The position numbers and the translations under genes were made by a program. The notes beneath the pieces are model-generated. The model was not told where the DNA came from. It saw nothing but the letters and a program-made list of their open reading frames with translations, and searched no databases. Positions 1-6,737 of a stretch of 8,612 nucleotides of DNA are shown here, in pieces. This stretch comes from Verrucomicrobiota bacterium (GTDB taxonomy: Bacteria; Verrucomicrobiota; Verrucomicrobiia; Verrucomicrobiales; Verrucomicrobiaceae). Position 1 is the stretch's first letter. Every line of letters starts with the position of its first letter. The stretch is taken from NCBI GenBank assembly GCA_023429545.1, contig JAEYUU010000136.1, positions 1-8,612 on the forward strand, given 5' to 3'.

Positions 1-1056
1 CCGCCGGAGAGCATCGTCATGAATGCCTCCCACACCCACTGCGGCCCGGAATTCCGCATCGGCGCCTGGCGCTATCTGGAAGGCATGGAGCACAAGGTCG
101 CCGAGGCCACGGAGTACGGTGAACTGCTGCGGGATCGCCTCATCAAGCTCATGGATGACTCCCTGGCGAAGCTGGCTCCGGCGCAGGTGCATCACAATCG
201 TGCGCGCTGCGGCTTTGCCATGAACCGCCGCCTGCCCTCGCGCCTCGGGTACAAGAACAGCCCGTACCCCGATGGGCCCGTGGATCACGACGTGCCCGTG
301 CTGGAGGTGAGCAGCGCGGATGGCAAGCAACTCGTGGCCGTGCTCTTCGGTTACGCGTGCCACAACACCACGCTGGGCATCCAGCAATTCTGCGGAGACT
401 ACGCGGGCTATGCGCAGGAGGAACTGGAGAAGGCTCATCCCGGCACGGTGGCCCTCTTCATGACCGGCTGCGGCGGCGATCAGAATCCCTATCCACGACG
501 CGAGCCCGACCATGCGAAGACCCATGGAAAATCTCTCGCCATGGCCGTGGAAACCGCCATGCAAGTGACGCCGAAGCAGCCTACGCCCAGCGATCTGAAG
601 ATGGCGTTCGCGCGCGTGCCTCTGGCATTTGCAACGCTGCCGACGAAAGAGGAACTGGAGGCAAAAACCAAGTCAGCGAACACCTACGAATCCAATCATG
701 CGAAGCGTCTCCTCGCCATCATTGAACATGAGGGCAAGCTGCCAGCGACCTATCCCTACCCAGTGCAGGTGATCCATTTCGGTGATGCCATGGCCATGGT
801 CACCCTCGGTGGCGAGGTGGTGGTGGACTACTCCCTGCGCCTCAAGCGTGAGTTGAAGCTGCCCATGGTATGGGTCTCCGGCTATTCGAATGACGTGATG
901 GGGTACATCCCCAGCCTGCGTGTGCTGAAGGAGGGCGGCTACGAAGCCGGCGGCGCCATGATCTATGGCTCCCATCCCGGCCCGTGGAGCGATGCCGTGG
1001 AGGACACGATTGTGGGCAAGGTGAAGGAACTGGATGGGAAGCTGATGAAAAAGTAG
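1..1056 (+). CDS. Neutral/alkaline ceramidase N-domain-like protein, 5' partial
   Basis: The reading frame is open from the first base, and the first ATG (19) lies inside a conserved motif, so the true start is upstream of the window. Numbering from that ATG, the visible landmarks are NASHTHCGP (2-10), the metal-binding His motif of this family; GYACHNTTLG (111-120), a second His motif; FMTGCGGDQNP (147-157); GGE (264-266); and GYSNDVMGYIP (288-298), which supplies late Glu- and Tyr-type ligands. This order matches the neutral/alkaline non-lysosomal ceramidase N-terminal domain, which cleaves the N-acyl bond of ceramide with a zinc site. The family hexapeptide GDVSPN, which holds the catalytic Ser in characterised enzymes, reads GDQNPY here (153-158), so true ceramidase activity is doubtful and the substrate unknown. 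It ends in TAG and converges on the hydrolase gene 101 bp away. The signal peptide, if any, lies outside the window. Fold assignment is good, function uncertain. Confidence 0.85.
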   Translation, partial: PPESIVMNASHTHCGPEFRIGAWRYLEGMEHKVAEATEYGELLRDRLIKLMDDSLAKLAPAQVHHNRARCGFAMNRRLPSRLGYKNSPYPDGPVDHDVPVLEVSSADGKQLVAVLFGYACHNTTLGIQQFCGDYAGYAQEELEKAHPGTVALFMTGCGGDQNPYPRREPDHAKTHGKSLAMAVETAMQVTPKQPTPSDLKMAFARVPLAFATLPTKEELEAKTKSANTYESNHAKRLLAIIEHEGKLPATYPYPVQVIHFGDAMAMVTLGGEVVVDYSLRLKRELKLPMVWVSGYSNDVMGYIPSLRVLKEGGYEAGGAMIYGSHPGPWSDAVEDTIVGKVKELDGKLMKK

Positions 1057-1157
1057 ACTCGGCTTCAGGCGAAAGACGCGCAGCATCAAAATGCTTCTGC
1101 CGCGAAAGGGCGACGCCGTCCCTGCCAAGAGCCCGCGTTCTCTTGCAAACGCCTTTA

Positions 1158-2027
1158 CTATTTGCCGGCGCTGCTCAAAAACTCCGCCATCATTTTCGTT
1201 CGTTCGGCGTCATAAAACTCCTTCCCACCATGCTTGCCGCCGGGAATGGCGATGAGTTTCACCGGTACAGTATTCTTCTCGTACGCGGCCTTCAATTCCA
1301 GCGACTGCTCATAGGGCATCTGCGGATCGGCATTGCCATGGATGAGCAGGAGCGGAGGATCCTTCGCATCCACATGCGCCACCGGACTGCCCAGTTTCGC
1401 GAGATCTGGTTTCTCCTCCGGATGCCCACCAAGCAAGAGCTGCAGGGCGGGTACGCGAACATTGAGACCATGGGGCGTGCTCTGTGCCAGAATGGTCTGC
1501 AGGTTCGATGCCCCGTAGAGGCTGATGATGGCCTGCACCTCGCTGGATTCCTTCACGGCTTTTCCGACCGTGCCCTCCAATTCCTTCACGCCACCGGACA
1601 CGCCTACCAGCGCGGCGAGATGTCCTCCCGCGGAACTGCCAACGATTGCAATGCGCGTGGTGTCTGCGAGTCCATGGTCCGTGCCTTTCGCGCGCACGAA
1701 GCGGATGGCCGCCTTGATGTCGTGAATCATCGCGGGACACTTCGCATCGGTGGAGAGCCGATAGTCCACACTCGTCACCGCGAAACCCTGCTTCACGAGA
1801 TTGCGGAGCGGCATATCCTCCTTCGAGCCCGCGCGCCACGCACCGCCGTGCACATACACGATGACCGGTGACTTCACCGCGCCGGAGGGGACGTAGAGGT
1901 CGAGCTTCAGCGAAACGTCACCCACGCGGGCATACTCGACATCGCGGGTGACGGCGGTGTCTGCGGAGACAACGGTGGCAAAGGTCAGCCAGGCGATGAG
2001 GAGGGTAGCGGGGTGGAAGTGGTTCAT
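1158..2027 (-). CDS. Exported alpha/beta hydrolase (esterase/lipase-like)
   Basis: This 289-residue protein begins with a Sec-type signal peptide: hydrophobic residues 8-20 and a probable cleavage after VSA (20-22). The mature part is a compact alpha/beta hydrolase of the BD-FAE/carboxylesterase type. The oxyanion motif is HGGAW (60-64). The nucleophile elbow is GSSAG (130-134, Ser132). The acid is probably Asp234 in HGNADPQMPYEQ, and the catalytic His is His266 in GGKHGG. All parts of a serine-hydrolase triad are therefore present, and the length is usual for the family. It probably cleaves esters, perhaps acyl groups on plant polysaccharides, outside the cytoplasm; the substrate is inferred. 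The ATG at 2027 was chosen because the signal peptide starts there. The same frame stays open far upstream, but that extension is antisense to the TIM-barrel gene and resembles no known protein. No clear Shine-Dalgarno is seen. The gene ends in tandem in-frame stops, TAG then TAA. Confidence 0.9.
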   Translation of the reverse strand: MNHFHPATLLIAWLTFATVVSADTAVTRDVEYARVGDVSLKLDLYVPSGAVKSPVIVYVHGGAWRAGSKEDMPLRNLVKQGFAVTSVDYRLSTDAKCPAMIHDIKAAIRFVRAKGTDHGLADTTRIAIVGSSAGGHLAALVGVSGGVKELEGTVGKAVKESSEVQAIISLYGASNLQTILAQSTPHGLNVRVPALQLLLGGHPEEKPDLAKLGSPVAHVDAKDPPLLLIHGNADPQMPYEQSLELKAAYEKNTVPVKLIAIPGGKHGGKEFYDAERTKMMAEFLSSAGK

Positions 2028-2135
2028 TTTGACAAAAAGGATGGAGCGAAGATGAACGGCGAGAACACCGCTTTCCGTCACGTTTCTCTTGCCGCATCCC
2101 GTTTCTTCCGCGCATTCTTGCCCTTCTCCCTCCCC
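2028..2135. promoter_or_regulatory. Divergent intergenic region with a possible promoter
   Basis: This 108-bp gap separates the divergent hydrolase and TIM-barrel genes, so it should hold promoters for both. A perfect TTGACA (2029-2034) lies on the plus strand right next to the hydrolase start. At about 17 bp spacing the matching -10 (near 2052, ATGAAC) is poor. A plus-strand promoter here would leave a leader of roughly 75 nt. No convincing minus-strand promoter was found and no clear operator palindrome is visible. Confidence 0.25.
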
Positions 2136-3047
2136 ATGAACACCCGCCGTCACTTCCTCAAGTCCGCCTCTCTCGCCGGTGCCGCCTCCGCGCTGGCGCC
2201 GGTGCTTTCCTCCGCTGCTCCGGCGGCGGCTTCCGCCCAGGAGTATTGCTTTTTCACGAAGCACCTCCAAGGTCTGAGCTTCGCGGAGATTGCCGACATC
2301 GCAGCGGGACTGGAGGGCATGACCGGCATTGAGGCGCCCATCCGGCCGAAGGGGCACGTGGAGCCGGAGAAGGTGGAGGAGGAACTGCCCAAGTTCGCGG
2401 AAGAGCTCAAGAAGCGCAAGCTGGGCATCACCATCATGACCTCCGGCATCAATGAGGTCAGCAAGGAACAGAACACGGAGAAGGTGCTGCGCACCGCAAA
2501 GGCGGCCGGCATCCAGCGCTACCGGATGAACTACAACAAGTACGACCTGAGCAAGCCCATCTGGCCGCAGCTTCAGGAGTGGAAGGCGAAGTTCAAGGAC
2601 CTCATTGCATTGAGCAGTGAAATCGGCATCCAGCCCCTCTATCAGAACCACTCGGGCAAGGACTACCTCGGCGCGCCAGTGTGGGATGTCTTCACACTCA
2701 TGCAGGACTACCCGGCGAAGGACTGGGCGTTCGCGTTCGACTTCTACCACGCCACAGTGGAGGGCAGCCTGTCCTGGCCCCTGGAACTCAATCTCGTGCG
2801 TGACCGCATTGGCGCGGTGTACTTCAAGAACTTCAAGTGGGGCGAGAAGAGGGCGGAAGCCTGCCCGCTGGGCGAAGGTGTGGTGGGCAAGGAGCAGGTG
2901 GCCATGCTGAAGAAGATTGGATTCAGCGGCCCCATCTCTCTGCATGTGGAATATCTCAAGGGCAACGTGGCACAGGATGGCTACCTGAAGGAAGCCATCG
3001 CCGCGACGAAGCGCGACTTCGCGGTGCTGAGGGAATGGTGGGGATGA
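2136..3047 (+). CDS. Tat-exported xylose-isomerase-like TIM-barrel protein
   Basis: The 303-residue product starts with a textbook twin-arginine signal, TRRHFLK (3-9), followed by an Ala-rich hydrophobic stretch and a probable cleavage near ASA (32-34). The rest matches the AP-endonuclease/xylose-isomerase-like TIM barrel of the sugar phosphate isomerase/epimerase superfamily. Visible landmarks are YQNHSG (169-174), a D-x-x-H metal motif in FDFYHA (Asp202, His205), YFKNFKW (229-235), PLGEG (244-248) and HVEY (270-273, Glu272). The expected metal ligands Asp, His and the final Glu are present. The first strand ligand, often Glu in E-N-H, is Gln170. Such exported members are common in planctomycetes and verrucomicrobia, and most have no proven substrate; a role in sugar or polyol isomerisation is inferred. 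The start at 2136 was chosen because it begins the Tat signal. An in-frame ATG at 2013 would add 41 residues and overlap the divergent hydrolase start. No Shine-Dalgarno is seen. Confidence 0.88.
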   Translation: MNTRRHFLKSASLAGAASALAPVLSSAAPAAASAQEYCFFTKHLQGLSFAEIADIAAGLEGMTGIEAPIRPKGHVEPEKVEEELPKFAEELKKRKLGITIMTSGINEVSKEQNTEKVLRTAKAAGIQRYRMNYNKYDLSKPIWPQLQEWKAKFKDLIALSSEIGIQPLYQNHSGKDYLGAPVWDVFTLMQDYPAKDWAFAFDFYHATVEGSLSWPLELNLVRDRIGAVYFKNFKWGEKRAEACPLGEGVVGKEQVAMLKKIGFSGPISLHVEYLKGNVAQDGYLKEAIAATKRDFAVLREWWG

Positions 3048-3256
3048 GGTGAGCGCAGATGGTGAGGGTGGCTCAGGGTGTTCAACACGGAGACACAGAG
3101 GGACCCTTGGAGACTGAGGGGCTGTGGGGTACTCGTGACGCTGTTCTTGGTGGTGGAGGTGAAATTGCACTGAGCTTTCTGTGTTCTAGTGGGGAACGAG
3201 ACTTCCTGCCGTCCTCTTTTTTCTGCTCGCGTGAGCATCCACCGCCGCAGCGGCTG
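3048..3256. repeat. Non-coding spacer with dispersed-repeat-like sequence
   Basis: No convincing gene lies here. The stretch at 3081-3102, containing CACGGAGACACAGAGG, resembles a low-complexity dispersed sequence often seen between genes in environmental bacterial genomes. Read on the minus strand it gives the recurring nonsense peptide LCLRVEHP. A GA/CT-rich tract continues to about 3240, including CTGTGTTCTAGTGGGG. Membership of a repeat family is recognised from memory only. No second copy is present in the window. Confidence 0.25.
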
Positions 3257-3468
3257 ATGCCACACCCCAATGTCATCGTCATCACCTCGGATGACCAGGG
3301 CTGGGCGGATGTGGGGTATCACAACCCGGAGATGCGCACGCCGAATCTCGACTGGAAACGCCCATGCATGTGGTGGACTGGATGCCCGCTCGCAGCCATC
3401 ACTGGGTACCAACCCGCAGCGGAAGCAGACGATTCGGGCCGCCTGAGAAGCAGGAGGTCCCGCAGTAA
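3257..3468 (+). pseudogene. Remnant of an arylsulfatase-family gene with internal deletions
   Basis: The ATG at 3257 opens MPHPNVIVITSDDQGWADVG and continues to RTPNLD (ending at 3352). This is the sulfatase N-terminus with the paired Asp residues that bind calcium. The frame then changes. In the +1-shifted frame, 3358-3387 reads TPMHVVDWMP, a motif from near the C-terminal end of sulfatases. From 3386 the first frame resumes with PLAAITGYQPAAEAD, the natural continuation. Restoring two bases at about 3387 would give DWMPTLAAITGYQP. In the shifted frame 3433-3468 ends FGPPEKQEVPQ-stop, which could be the original C-terminal tail. About 70 codons remain of a family usually over 400 residues long, and the catalytic C-x-P-S-R site is gone. 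I infer a large central deletion near 3352-3358, a 2-bp deletion near 3387 and a smaller loss before 3433. It cannot encode an active enzyme. Confidence 0.75.
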
Positions 3469-3472
3469 ATAG

Positions 3473-3811
3473 GGGATGTTAGAAATTCTAGAACCATAGG
3501 CTTCGTATGCTCCGTGCAGTTTTGCGACTGGACGGCGGCGATGCATTCCGATGGATTGCGCCCCGCCGATGCTGCCCAGCGTGTGAGCTTCGCCGTGCCA
3601 GAACCTTTGCCTGGCCTCTCCATGAACTTGCTGAAGACCGGGTCGACAGGTCCGTGGGGAAATTTTTGCCGCAACCGTAAATTTTTGCCGCAACCGTAAC
3701 TTTGGCGATGCGTTGGCGAATCCTACCCTTGTAACCGATTTGCCTCCCCAAAGCCTTTGCCAGCAGCGGTCGAGACATAGCACCCGAAAATCAACTTAAC
3801 TTCACAAAGCC
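3473..3811. other. Intergenic region upstream of the RasGAP-like gene
   Basis: These 339 bases hold no ORF that I can recognise on either strand. An 11-bp odd palindrome, TAGAA-A-TTCTA (3480-3490), sits just after the sulfatase remnant. The 19-bp tandem repeat is at 3660-3697. The last 30 bases before the start at 3812 are A/C-rich, with no Shine-Dalgarno. Short open frames at 3490-3680 exist on several strands but show no family motif. The stretch could be decayed coding DNA or a dispersed repeat, and I cannot tell which. Confidence 0.4.
3660..3697. repeat. Perfect 19-bp tandem duplication with palindromic core
   Basis: Two identical, directly adjacent copies of AAATTTTTGCCGCAACCGT lie at 3660-3678 and 3679-3697, and the periodicity continues for two more bases. 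Each copy contains TTGC-C-GCAA, a 9-bp odd palindrome, so identical half-sites recur every 19 bp, close to two helical turns and on nearly the same DNA face. The repeat sits 114 bp before the start of the 482-residue protein gene. It could be a paired operator or a replication-slippage duplication. Confidence 0.9.
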
Positions 3812-5260
3812 ATGCCAGGACCTCATGTTGACAAAGCCTATGACGACATCGTCGCCAAGCTTACCGACGACAAAACGCCGAATGCTTACGGCTCGGAAGC
3901 ATTCGACTCAGTCGAAAAAAACACCACCCTGACTCCGCAGGAGAAGCAGGAAGTCCACCAGCGGTTGGGCAAGGCCGCGATGCAGCATGAATTGACCAAG
4001 GCCAACAATCACCCGCCCCAATTCCTGCGTCTCGCCTCCTCGTCCACCAACTACATTACCGCGTACCTCAAGGAGTATGCGAAGGAGTATAACCAGGCGG
4101 TTCTTGAAGCCACGAAGAAGGAACTGGACGGGGTTAAAATCCCGAACGATCCAGGGCTGACGCAGCGATTCCCCGTCCCCGGCGCCCCGCAGGACATGCT
4201 TTCCAAAGAGAAGCCGGAGACCCTGCAATCCCTGACGGATAGCACCAAGGACCTGGCTGGGCGCATCGTCCAGGCGCATGACGACAATCTTCACAAGCTT
4301 TCGCCTGAGGCACAGGAATTCTTGAAGTCCACCATGGAACCGGTGCAGGCCCAGAACAATCAGGAACTCACCTCACGGGCCATGAGCAGCACTCTCATGC
4401 TGAAAAACACCGCCCCCATGATCGGTGAATTCGCGCAGAGCATGGGCGGGAACCAGCAGAAGACCGAGAATCTGACCGAGCAGCAGATGAAGGGGAACGT
4501 GCTTCTCCAGGCAAGCAAGGTGATGCAAACCTATGCAAACAACGTGCACAAGCCTCCTGGCACGTCTTTGAAACAGTCCGGCAAAGCACAGGATGTAATG
4601 GCGGAACAGTTGCTCACCGCAGAAAACCTTGATCGCACCAACAATGCCTACAGCACCCTTTCCAACGGTGGCCAGGAGCTTACGGATCTGAATACCAAGC
4701 TCCTCCAGAAGGAGCAGACCGCCAAGACTCTCGCCGCCCAACAGGAGCTTCAGGCGAAGCTGCAGCCCTTCAACGCCCAGATCAAGGCGCTGGAAGACAA
4801 GAAGGCCCAGCTTCAGACCAACCCGAGCATTGGCGACAAGTTCAAGGCGTTCTTCCAGCACGGTTTCAAGGGAGTCCAGGGTGAAATCGAAAAACTGGAC
4901 AAGAAAATCGAGGCCACGAAGGTTGCCAAGAACGACGTGGAAACCGGCGTCACCATGGAGCAGCGCCAGCAGGATCTGGATCGCATGAAGCACAACCAGG
5001 CTTCCCTGGGTGCGGTGTTGCAGCAGGCTGAGGGCGTGGTCGTGCAGGCGAGACTCGATGAGAGCGGGCTCACCACGCAGAGCTCCGTGAGTGACAAGCA
5101 ATTGAAGGAGGCCATCTCGGAGGGGACCAATGTGAAGGAACTGCAGAAAGAACTGGGAGACAGGATCAAGACCCAGGAGAAAGTGCTCTCAGTCCGCGAG
5201 AAGCTGGGTCCCAAGGCGCCGGAGAAGAGCCAGGGACAGAGCAGGGGCGTGCATATCTGA
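3812..5260 (+). CDS. Putative RasGAP-like domain protein with C-terminal coiled coil
   Basis: This 482-residue, very hydrophilic, Gln/Lys-rich protein has no signal peptide or membrane segment. Residues about 65-250 resemble the RasGAP fold by motif order and spacing. QFLRLASSSTNYITAYLKEY (70-89) fits the arginine-finger loop and helix (TLFR...LA...L...YMK in p120GAP), making Arg73 the candidate finger. MLKNTAPMI (196-204) fits the signature FLRLICPAI, with Lys198 in place of the usual second Arg. KVMQTYAN (236-243) fits KSVQNLAN, sharing K, Q, A and N. Known RasGAPs speed GTP hydrolysis by Ras-type GTPases. Residues about 285-410 look like a long coiled coil, broken by GDKFKAFFQHGFKGVQ (341-356). 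The tail (461-482) is polar and probably disordered. The gene is transcribed alone, flanked by the 19-bp repeats and a strong terminator. The target could be a bacterial small GTPase or a host Ras protein. The homology is an inference from remembered motifs; otherwise this is a hypothetical coiled-coil protein. The existence of the gene is secure. Confidence 0.85.
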   Translation: MPGPHVDKAYDDIVAKLTDDKTPNAYGSEAFDSVEKNTTLTPQEKQEVHQRLGKAAMQHELTKANNHPPQFLRLASSSTNYITAYLKEYAKEYNQAVLEATKKELDGVKIPNDPGLTQRFPVPGAPQDMLSKEKPETLQSLTDSTKDLAGRIVQAHDDNLHKLSPEAQEFLKSTMEPVQAQNNQELTSRAMSSTLMLKNTAPMIGEFAQSMGGNQQKTENLTEQQMKGNVLLQASKVMQTYANNVHKPPGTSLKQSGKAQDVMAEQLLTAENLDRTNNAYSTLSNGGQELTDLNTKLLQKEQTAKTLAAQQELQAKLQPFNAQIKALEDKKAQLQTNPSIGDKFKAFFQHGFKGVQGEIEKLDKKIEATKVAKNDVETGVTMEQRQQDLDRMKHNQASLGAVLQQAEGVVVQARLDESGLTTQSSVSDKQLKEAISEGTNVKELQKELGDRIKTQEKVLSVREKLGPKAPEKSQGQSRGVHI

Positions 5261-5289
5261 GGCACCACGGATCAACTCCGATACAATTG

Positions 5290-5326
5290 CGCTGACACCG
5301 GACGTTTCCGTCGTCAGCGTTTTTTT
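5290..5326 (+). terminator. Intrinsic terminator after the RasGAP-like gene
   Basis: A perfect 7-bp stem, CGCTGAC (5290-5296) with GTCAGCG (5313-5319), encloses an inner stem GACG (5301-5304) with CGTC (5309-5312) and a 4-nt loop. The outer and inner stems are separated on the left by a 4-nt bulge. Seven T residues follow at 5320-5326. It lies 29 bp after the stop codon, so the gene is probably monocistronic and insulated from the propeller gene. Confidence 0.85.
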
Positions 5327-5424
5327 GTTTGCGGCCAGTGGCAGCGGCAGCACGCAGGGACTGGACGAAACCGCGAAAAGCATATGACGAATGCCTGATT
5401 CGAGATGACGTATGACGCCGTCCC

Positions 5425-6693
5425 ATGGAACCCACGGCACGGACCTCTCTCTCGCATCTAGCACGCGCACTCGGCGGGGTGCTTTTGTGGACGCTGCTGA
5501 CTTCGCCGACGCACGCTGCTGACTGGCCCCAGTTGCTCGGTCCCGCACGTGATGGCAAGGCGGCGGAGGGGGAAAGACCCGCAGCTCAGTTTTCCTCATC
5601 CGGGCCCAAGGTCCTGTGGACGCATCCGCTGGGCAGCGGCTTCGCGGGTCCGGTAGTGGCCGAGGGCAAGACCATCGTCTTCCATCGCGTGGGAGACAAG
5701 ACGATGGTGGAGGCCATAGGCGCGCGTGATGGCACGGACATCTGGCGCTTCACCTATGAGAACTCGTACAAGGACAACTTCGGGATGGACGATGGTCCGC
5801 GTGGTTGCCCTGCGGTCGCGCAGGGAAAGGTTGTCGTGCACGGCGCGGAAGGCATGGTGCATGCGCTGAACCTCGCGGATGGATCACTGCTCTGGAAATA
5901 TGACACCGTGAAGGAGACGGGCTCTCCTCAGGGGTTCTTTGGCCGTGCCTGTTCGCCCCTCATCGTGGAGGACAAGGTGATCCTGACGCCCGGTGGAAGG
6001 ACGGCCCAAGGTCCCGCGGGTGTCATCGCGCTGAATCTCGCCGATGGAAGACTTGTGTGGCAGGCGGTGGAGGATGAGGCCGGCTATGCATCACCGGTGG
6101 TGCACGGTAGCGCCGTCTTCTGCTGGATGCGGAACAACATCGCCGCCATCTCCATCGCGGATGGAAAGGTGCTGCTGCAGAAGCCGCTTCGCTCAGAGAT
6201 GAACGCCTCCGTGAATGCCGCACAACCGGTATGGGTCGATGAGGATCGCGTTTTCACCAGTGCCGGTTATGGTGTGGGGGCGCACCTTTGGAAATGGGGC
6301 GCGGCAGGGAAGCTCACGCAGGTCTGGCACAAGGAGGATGCGCTTGAGTGCCACTACAGCACCCCCGTGTCCCACCAGGGATACCTCTACGGCTTCCATG
6401 GCCGGCAGGAGTTTGGCCAGCATTTGCGCTGCGTGCGCGCGGATGATGGGAACGTGATGTGGGAATCTGGTCGTGTGCCCGGTGGGACGCTGCTTCTGGT
6501 AAAGGACACCCTGCTCGTGATCACCGAGGCAGGCGAACTCTGGATGGTGGATGCCACGCCGGAGAAGTTCAACCGCCGTGCCCAGGAGCAGATTGTGAAA
6601 GGGGGGCATCGCTCGTATGCCGCCTTCTCCAATGGTGTTCTCTATGTGCGCGATGACCGTCAACTCGTGGCGGTGGACCTGCGGGCGGAGTGA
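5425..6693 (+). CDS. Secreted PQQ-like beta-propeller repeat protein
   Basis: The 422-residue protein starts with a Sec signal peptide: hydrophobic 15-26 and a probable cleavage after THA (29-31). The mature part opens with DWPQLLGPARDG (33-44), the motif that opens many PQQ-like/BamB-type propeller proteins of planctomycetes and verrucomicrobia. Propeller blades are marked by repeated D-G-x-x-x-W turns: ARDGTDIWRF (100-109), LADGSLLWKY (150-159), LADGRLVWQA (205-214), a divergent IADGKVLLQK (244-253) and ADDGNVMWES (339-348). ELWMVDA (371-377) and QLVAVDL (413-419) close the last blades. It is shorter than true quinoprotein dehydrogenases, which run to about 600 residues, and I see none of their conserved cofactor or calcium residues. 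A catalytic role is therefore unlikely; a periplasmic scaffold or binding role is inferred. The ATG at 5425 is the only start that gives a proper signal peptide. It converges on the DUF1501 gene 44 bp away. Confidence 0.88.
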   Translation: MEPTARTSLSHLARALGGVLLWTLLTSPTHAADWPQLLGPARDGKAAEGERPAAQFSSSGPKVLWTHPLGSGFAGPVVAEGKTIVFHRVGDKTMVEAIGARDGTDIWRFTYENSYKDNFGMDDGPRGCPAVAQGKVVVHGAEGMVHALNLADGSLLWKYDTVKETGSPQGFFGRACSPLIVEDKVILTPGGRTAQGPAGVIALNLADGRLVWQAVEDEAGYASPVVHGSAVFCWMRNNIAAISIADGKVLLQKPLRSEMNASVNAAQPVWVDEDRVFTSAGYGVGAHLWKWGAAGKLTQVWHKEDALECHYSTPVSHQGYLYGFHGRQEFGQHLRCVRADDGNVMWESGRVPGGTLLLVKDTLLVITEAGELWMVDATPEKFNRRAQEQIVKGGHRSYAAFSNGVLYVRDDRQLVAVDLRAE

Positions 6694-6737
6694 ATGCGTG
6701 TGACTCTCAGCGGGGTGTTGCTTCCGCGCTGCGGACT

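Noticed and set aside
1126..1145. Inverted repeat CAAGAG/CTCTTG between the ceramidase-like and hydrolase genes
   Set aside because: It is a 6-bp stem with an 8-nt loop and no T-tract, compatible with chance.
984..1871. Plus-strand open frame of 295 codons across the hydrolase gene
   Set aside because: It is antisense to the hydrolase with its complete catalytic triad, overlaps the end of the ceramidase-like gene and shows no motif.
2028..3170. Minus-strand open frame extending the hydrolase upstream by 381 codons to a total of 670
   Set aside because: The extension is antisense to the well-supported TIM-barrel gene, is rich in His/Leu/Arg as expected for high-GC shadow frames, and precedes a perfect signal peptide start at 2027.
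3399..3783. Overlapping short minus-strand frames in the intergenic region
   Set aside because: No recognised family, no ribosome-binding site, and several frames are equally open. I considered a transposase remnant but saw no transposase motif or terminal inverted repeats.
4373..5101. Minus-strand Leu/Gly/His-rich open frame of 242 codons
   Set aside because: It is the shadow of the coiled-coil coding strand; the Leu-rich composition comes from antisense Gln/Lys/Glu codons.
5384..5417. TATGACG repeated at 5384 and 5411 upstream of the propeller gene, with a CGAAT/ATTCG pair between
   Set aside because: It is short and imperfectly arranged with no promoter at suitable spacing, so it could easily be chance.
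6723..6735. Hairpin TCCGC-GCT-GCGGA between the convergent propeller and DUF1501 genes
   Set aside because: The stem is only 5 bp with a 3-nt loop and no T-run on either strand, too weak to call a terminator.
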